Shown piece after piece: positions 60,038 to 64,000 of a stretch of 64,000 bases of DNA. The notes beneath the pieces were generated by a model, which saw only the letters and a list, made by a program, of their open reading frames with translations, was not told where the DNA came from and searched no databases. The DNA comes from Gammaproteobacteria bacterium UBA7310 (GTDB lineage: Bacteria > Pseudomonadota > Gammaproteobacteria > Pseudomonadales > Ketobacteraceae): assembly GCA_002471665.1 (NCBI GenBank), contig DKQK01000025.1:134850-198849 (forward strand). The letters are read 5' to 3'. How positions within the stretch are numbered: position 1 is the first letter of the stretch; each line of letters opens with the position of its first letter. The position numbers and the translations under genes are program-made.

Positions 60038-61021
60038 ATGGCTACACCCACAAACCTGGTGCGTGAACGAGACAATATAGCCAACTATCGTGGCGTCTAT
60101 ATATCCATGGACGAACTGGTGATGCTGCGCGGTGCCCAGGTTGAACTGGATCTGCGCGGCCGCAAGAAGGCCATGGCCTCCATGGCCGGACTGCACCGCT
60201 CCAGCTTCCGTGGCCGCGGCATCGATTTTGATGAGGTGCGCATCTATCAACCGGGCGACGATGTGCGCAATATCGATTGGCGGGTCACTGCCCGCACCGG
60301 CCGCGCCCACACCAAACTGTTCCGTGAAGAAAGGGAGCGCCCGGTCTACCTGGTGGTAGATCAACGCCAAGCCATGTTTTTCGGCAGCCAGAATGCCTTC
60401 AAATCGGTTGTGGCAGCCCGCACTGCCGCCTATTTTGCCTGGGCCGTTCGCAGCCACGGAGATCGCATTGGCGGCTTCCTGTTCAACGACGAAGAGGTAC
60501 AAGAGGTGCGCCCCAAAGAAGGTAAACGGGGCATTCAGAATTTCTTTCGCATCCTGCTGCAGTTCAATCAAAGCCTGGATGCCGGGCAGGGCCTGCGCCG
60601 CTCTTCCCGCCAGCGTTTTATTAATGCCCTGCAGGGGCTCAATCACGTGGTACGCCCCGGCAGCCTGGTGGTGATCATCAGTGACTTTCTCAATTACGAC
60701 GACATCACCCAGCAGCATATGAGCCTGTTGTGCGGTCACAACGATGTCATCGCCGTGCAGGTTGTGGATCCCATGGAGAAGCAGCTTCCCCCCTCCGGCG
60801 TCTACGGCTTTACCGACGGCCAGCGCAATGTACGACTGAACACCGGCCCACACCAACTGCGCAAGGATTATGCGCTGCGCTTTGTTGAGCGTCAGAGTGA
60901 ACTGAAAGATCAGCTCACACGCATTGCCGTACCCCTCATCGAGATCAGCACCGCCGACAGTGTGGCCGAGCGGTTACGGGCAACCCTGGGCCTCAGAACC
61001 GCCAAGGGGGCTCGGGCATGA
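60038..61021 (+). CDS. DUF58 domain protein (VWA-like)
   Basis: A 327-residue cytoplasmic protein. The DUF58 signature GRGIDFDEVRIYQPGDDVRN then IDWRVTARTGRAHTKLFREE is intact, followed by a VWA-like fold (RPVYLVVDQRQAMFFGS; SLVVIISDFLNYDD). Such proteins are regular MoxR partners, but no biochemical role is settled. GAGG lies seven bases before the ATG, and it begins eight bases after moxR. Its stop overlaps the DUF4381 start (ATGA), so translation is coupled. Confidence 0.92.
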   Translation: MATPTNLVRERDNIANYRGVYISMDELVMLRGAQVELDLRGRKKAMASMAGLHRSSFRGRGIDFDEVRIYQPGDDVRNIDWRVTARTGRAHTKLFREERERPVYLVVDQRQAMFFGSQNAFKSVVAARTAAYFAWAVRSHGDRIGGFLFNDEEVQEVRPKEGKRGIQNFFRILLQFNQSLDAGQGLRRSSRQRFINALQGLNHVVRPGSLVVIISDFLNYDDITQQHMSLLCGHNDVIAVQVVDPMEKQLPPSGVYGFTDGQRNVRLNTGPHQLRKDYALRFVERQSELKDQLTRIAVPLIEISTADSVAERLRATLGLRTAKGARA

Positions 61022-61488
61022 ACCCCGCGGACCCCTTAAGCCAACTGCGGGATATTCACCTGCCGCCACCGGTGGGTTGGTGGCCGCCGGCCATGGGTTG
61101 GTGGCTGCTGGCGCTGCTGGTGTTATCGGCACTGATCGCCGGTGTTTACTGGTTATGGTGGCGCCATAAGCGGCTGGCCTATAAAAGGGAAGCCATTCAA
61201 CACATGGAGAGCATTCGCGCTCGCTACCTCAGTTCCAGGAATGATCAACAGCTGTTGTCGGATTTGTCCACGCTTTTGAAGCGAACCGCCATCACCCGCT
61301 ACGGTCGCGATGAAATCGCCGGTATGGCCGGGGAACAATGGCTGGCGTTTCTGGATCAAACCGGGCACACCAGTGAGTTTTCCGCAGGTTCCGGCCGCAT
61401 ACTGGTGGACCGGTTTGCCCCCAGCCCCAAGGTAGACAGCAGCGAATTGATTCAAGCCGTCGATCTCTGGTTGAAGAAACAGTCATGA
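61018..61488 (+). CDS. DUF4381 membrane protein
   Basis: A 156-residue protein with the DUF4381 opening (PLSQLRDIHLPPPVGWWPPA), one transmembrane helix (WWLLALLVLSALIAGVYWLW) and a cytoplasmic helical domain (LLSDLSTLLKRTAITRYGRD). It occurs in MoxR/VWA operons and probably anchors the complex. The start overlaps the DUF58 stop and the stop overlaps the next start, both by ATGA. Function unknown. Confidence 0.9.
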   Translation: MNPADPLSQLRDIHLPPPVGWWPPAMGWWLLALLVLSALIAGVYWLWWRHKRLAYKREAIQHMESIRARYLSSRNDQQLLSDLSTLLKRTAITRYGRDEIAGMAGEQWLAFLDQTGHTSEFSAGSGRILVDRFAPSPKVDSSELIQAVDLWLKKQS

Positions 61489-62546
61489 TAATTCTGAAGT
61501 GGATACCCTTATTACTGATACTGCCGTTACCCTGGATACTGCGGGCTCTGCTGCCGCGGGCCAGCAGTCATGACAGTGCCCTGCTGCGGGTGCCGTTTTT
61601 CAATAGCGTAAACGACATGGCGAACCGCCGAGACCGCAATCGCTCCGGCAGCAGCCGCAGCTTTCGGCTGCTGCTGATCCTGATCTGGGTATCACTGGTG
61701 ATTGCCGCCGCCGGCCCGCAATACATCGGTGAACCGGTCAGTATAACCTCCAAGGCACGGGATCTGATGCTGGCCGTGGACGTATCCGAGAGCATGCGCG
61801 CCACCGACCTGCAACTGAAAGGCGAACGGGTGGATCGGCTCACTGTGGTGAAAAGCGTGCTCGACGAATTCATCGAGCGGCGCACCCAGGACCGCATGGG
61901 GCTGATTCTGTTCGGCAGCAATGCCTATCTGCAAACCCCGCTGACCTTCGATCGTAAAACCCTGAAGCAGCTGCTCAACGAATCCGCCATCGGCATTGCC
62001 GGCCAGAGTACAGCCATCGGCGACGCCATCGGACTGGCCCTCAAGCGCCTCCAGGATCGACCCACGGACAGCAAGGTACTGATCCTGCTCACAGACGGCC
62101 AGAACCGCGCCGGCGAAATCCAGCCCCTGCAGGCCGCCGAACTGGCCGCCCAGAAAGGCCTGAAAATCTACACCATTGGTGTGGGTGCCGAGTTTGTCAT
62201 GTCCCCGGGGCTGCTGGGCACCGGCATTGGCGCACGGCGCCTGAACCCTTCTGCCGATCTGGATGAGAAAACCCTGACCGAGATTGCCAACATTACCGGT
62301 GGCCGATACTTCCGTGCCAAGAGCACCGAATCCCTCAAGCACATTTATGAAATGCTCGATGAGCTGGAACCGGTAGACGCCGACCCGGAGACGTTCCGCC
62401 CCATCAAGGCCCTGTTCCATTATCCACTGGGTTTGGCATTGCTGCTCAGTGTGGCCATTGCCCTCTACACCGTAATCCGCAACTACGGTGTGCACTGGCG
62501 GCTGTCGCGCCGGAGCCAACAGGAAAACGGAGTCGAACAACCATGA
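61485..62546 (+). CDS. VWA-domain membrane protein (BatA-like)
   Basis: A 353-residue protein with two N-terminal helices (LLLILPLPWILRALL; FRLLLILIWVSLVIAAAG), a periplasmic or cytoplasmic-facing VWA domain with an intact MIDAS (DVSESMRATD, then the Thr site and VLILLTDGQNRAGE), and a C-terminal helix (LGLALLLSVAIALYTVI). It corresponds to BatA in Bacteroides-type operons. The coordination of Mg through the MIDAS suggests regulated ligand binding. Both ends overlap neighbours by ATGA. It is followed by the BatB/TPR protein. Confidence 0.92.
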   Translation: MIILKWIPLLLILPLPWILRALLPRASSHDSALLRVPFFNSVNDMANRRDRNRSGSSRSFRLLLILIWVSLVIAAAGPQYIGEPVSITSKARDLMLAVDVSESMRATDLQLKGERVDRLTVVKSVLDEFIERRTQDRMGLILFGSNAYLQTPLTFDRKTLKQLLNESAIGIAGQSTAIGDAIGLALKRLQDRPTDSKVLILLTDGQNRAGEIQPLQAAELAAQKGLKIYTIGVGAEFVMSPGLLGTGIGARRLNPSADLDEKTLTEIANITGGRYFRAKSTESLKHIYEMLDELEPVDADPETFRPIKALFHYPLGLALLLSVAIALYTVIRNYGVHWRLSRRSQQENGVEQP

Positions 62547-64000
62547 CCGAATTCCTGCAGCAAATTGAACAATTCCGCTTTCTGCGGCCCTGGTGGCTGC
62601 TGGGCGTTATACCTGCCGTGATTCTGATCATGCTGTTGTGGAACCGTAAATCGTCCTATGGTGGCTGGCAGCGAGTCATATCACCGCATCTGCTGCCCCA
62701 TCTGCTGGCCGGCAATGTGACACGCCAAAGCCGGGCGCCGTTGGTCATGCTGTTGATCTGCTGGCTACTGGCCGTGGTTGCCATGGCCGGCCCCACCTGG
62801 CAACAACTGCCCCAGGCAGTGCAGAAAAAAATCAACGCCCAGGTCATTGTGTTGGACCTTTCGCTTTCCATGTACGCCAAGGACCTCGCCCCCTCCCGCC
62901 TGGTCAGAGCGCGCCTGAAACTCAGCGACATTCTCAACCGCACCGATGAAGGTCTGACGGCATTGATCGTGTATTCGGCCACACCCCATGTGGTAACGCC
63001 ACTGACCGACGACACCAACACCATTCTCAGCATGGTCAACAGCCTGAGCCCGGACATCATGCCGCAAAAGGGCAATAACCCCGTAGCGGCTATCGAAAAA
63101 GCAGTGGCTACCCTGCAGCAGGCCGGACTCAATCGGGGCCGCATCCTGTTGATGACCGATGACCTGCCGGGGGATTTTGCCAACAAAGTGGAAGATCTCA
63201 TCAGTTATCAAACGCCCCTGTCCATTATGGGCATCGGCACCCGCGATGGGGCTCCCATTGAACTGCCCGACGGCTCTTTCATTAAACAGAGCGACGGCAG
63301 CATCGTGATTCCGAAGCTGGATGTATCCCACTTGAAGCGGGTGGCCCGGCAGTTGGATGGCCGCTTCAGCACCATCAGTACCAGTGACGAAGACATCAAT
63401 TATCTGCTGGCCGAGGGCCTGCTGCCCAGCGAACAGGAGATCAAGGAGACCGGACGCGAATTCGATGTATGGGATGAAACCGGCCATTGGCTGGTGCTGC
63501 TGATCCTGCCATTTGCCGCCGCGGGCTACCGCAAAGGCTGGTTCGGTGCCGTCCTGATGCCGGCGCTGCTGGGTTGCGCCCTGTTAACCCACGCCCCCTC
63601 CAGCATGGCCTTTGGCTGGGACGATCTCTGGCAGACCGATGACCAACAGGGTCGCGCATTACTGCAATCCGGTAAACCGGAGCAGGCAGCAGAAACCTTT
63701 AATGATCCCCAATGGCAGGCAGCCAGTCAGTACAAAGCTGAAAACTACGCAGCCGCAGAACAGCTGTATGCCGGCGGAGACAGTGCCGAAAGCTTCTATA
63801 ACCTGGGCAACAGTCAGGCCCGTCAACAGAAGCTGGATGAGGCCATTGCCTCCTACCAGAAAGCATTGCAGCTGAACCCGGAGCTGGAGGATGCACAGTT
63901 CAACCTCGACCTGGTAAAAAAGCTCAAGCAACAGCAGGAACAGCAACAGGGCGACGGCGAAAGTAACGACCAGAACCAGGATCAGGATCAGGATCAGGAT
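62543..64000 (+). CDS. VWA-TPR membrane protein (BatB/BatC-like fusion), 3' end beyond window
   Basis: At least 486 residues are visible; the frame is still open at 64000. N-terminal helices (WWLLGVIPAVILIMLLW; LVMLLICWLLAVVAMAG) lead to a VWA domain with MIDAS DLSLS at residues 105-109 and LLMTDD later. A third helix region lies near 313-345. One to two TPR repeats follow (SAESFYNLGNSQARQQKLDE, then AIASYQKALQLNPELEDAQF), and then a Gln-rich tail with Gln-Asp repeats. In other operons BatB (VWA) and BatC (TPR) are separate, so this is a fusion. The ATG overlaps the previous stop by ATGA. Confidence 0.9.
   Translation, partial: MTEFLQQIEQFRFLRPWWLLGVIPAVILIMLLWNRKSSYGGWQRVISPHLLPHLLAGNVTRQSRAPLVMLLICWLLAVVAMAGPTWQQLPQAVQKKINAQVIVLDLSLSMYAKDLAPSRLVRARLKLSDILNRTDEGLTALIVYSATPHVVTPLTDDTNTILSMVNSLSPDIMPQKGNNPVAAIEKAVATLQQAGLNRGRILLMTDDLPGDFANKVEDLISYQTPLSIMGIGTRDGAPIELPDGSFIKQSDGSIVIPKLDVSHLKRVARQLDGRFSTISTSDEDINYLLAEGLLPSEQEIKETGREFDVWDETGHWLVLLILPFAAAGYRKGWFGAVLMPALLGCALLTHAPSSMAFGWDDLWQTDDQQGRALLQSGKPEQAAETFNDPQWQAASQYKAENYAAAEQLYAGGDSAESFYNLGNSQARQQKLDEAIASYQKALQLNPELEDAQFNLDLVKKLKQQQEQQQGDGESNDQNQDQDQDQD
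63977..64000 (+). repeat. CAGGAT hexanucleotide repeat at window end
   Basis: Four perfect copies of CAGGAT (63977-64000) encode Gln-Asp repeats in the VWA-TPR protein's tail. The array may continue beyond the window. Hexanucleotide units keep frame, so length can vary without breaking the protein. Confidence 0.8.

Noticed and set aside
1..64000. Search by eye for tRNA, rRNA, CRISPR repeats, insertion sequences and phage genes
   Set aside because: No cloverleaf with CCA-proximal stems, no regularly spaced repeats, no transposase or integrase motifs were seen in the gaps or reading frames.

Overview
The window is chromosomal DNA from a gammaproteobacterium of the Pseudomonadales/Oceanospirillales kind (Pseudomonas, Marinobacter, Alcanivorax or Ketobacter-like). 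The evidence is gene content and order: mfd, csiV, a methylthioinosine phosphorylase, nagZ, psrA, lexA and topA appear in nearly the order familiar from Pseudomonas, and rlmKL, rmf, pyrD and a DUF2835-gdhB pair form a second familiar block. I see no insertion sequence, prophage, integron, CRISPR array, tRNA or rRNA. Almost every gene looks intact. The mfd and final VWA/TPR genes are cut only by the window edges.

Layout. 1-1.5 kb: end of mfd and csiV. 1.5-6.2 kb, minus strand: a tight psrA, L,D-transpeptidase, nagZ, mscS, hpt, methylthioinosine phosphorylase run behind two tandem PsrA operators. 6.2-9.9 kb: an outer-membrane barrel gene, a small acidic protein, lexA with two SOS boxes, and two small conserved genes. 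10-14.4 kb: a chemoreceptor, and a secreted matrixin protease followed, after a terminator, by a membrane-anchored partner candidate. 14.7-23.9 kb: topA, an AraC regulator, a sterol desaturase-like oxidase, a universal stress protein, a CheZ-like small protein and a MOSC protein. 24-36.4 kb: a lipoprotein, polytopic envelope enzymes, a beta-CASP nuclease, and the SOS mutasome genes imuA, imuB and dnaE2 with an acyltransferase gene between imuB and dnaE2. 36.5-41.2 kb: ompW, DUF1499, cheV, an HDOD/EAL protein, tatD and a glutaredoxin. 41.2-49.7 kb: a 1361-residue membrane protein, a DUF5610 protein and two convergent coiled-coil proteins. 49.8-58.7 kb: rlmKL, rmf, pyrD, DUF2835 and gdhB. 59-64 kb: a MoxR/DUF58/DUF4381/VWA/VWA-TPR (Bat-type) operon.

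Three regulatory themes can be read directly. LexA boxes precede lexA, imuA and dnaE2, so the damage response controls the translesion polymerase set from one region. PsrA sites precede psrA and the cell-wall/purine-salvage genes downstream of it. A 9/10 FNR/Anr-type box sits upstream of ompW. The most unusual DNA structure is a perfect 17-bp inverted repeat at dnaE2 that contains the LexA box and ends on the start codon. The most interesting uncharacterised protein is a 200-residue protein with a CheZ-like D-x3-Q motif and a CheZ-like acidic C-terminal tail. I found no clear-cut new multi-gene defence or biosynthetic system.
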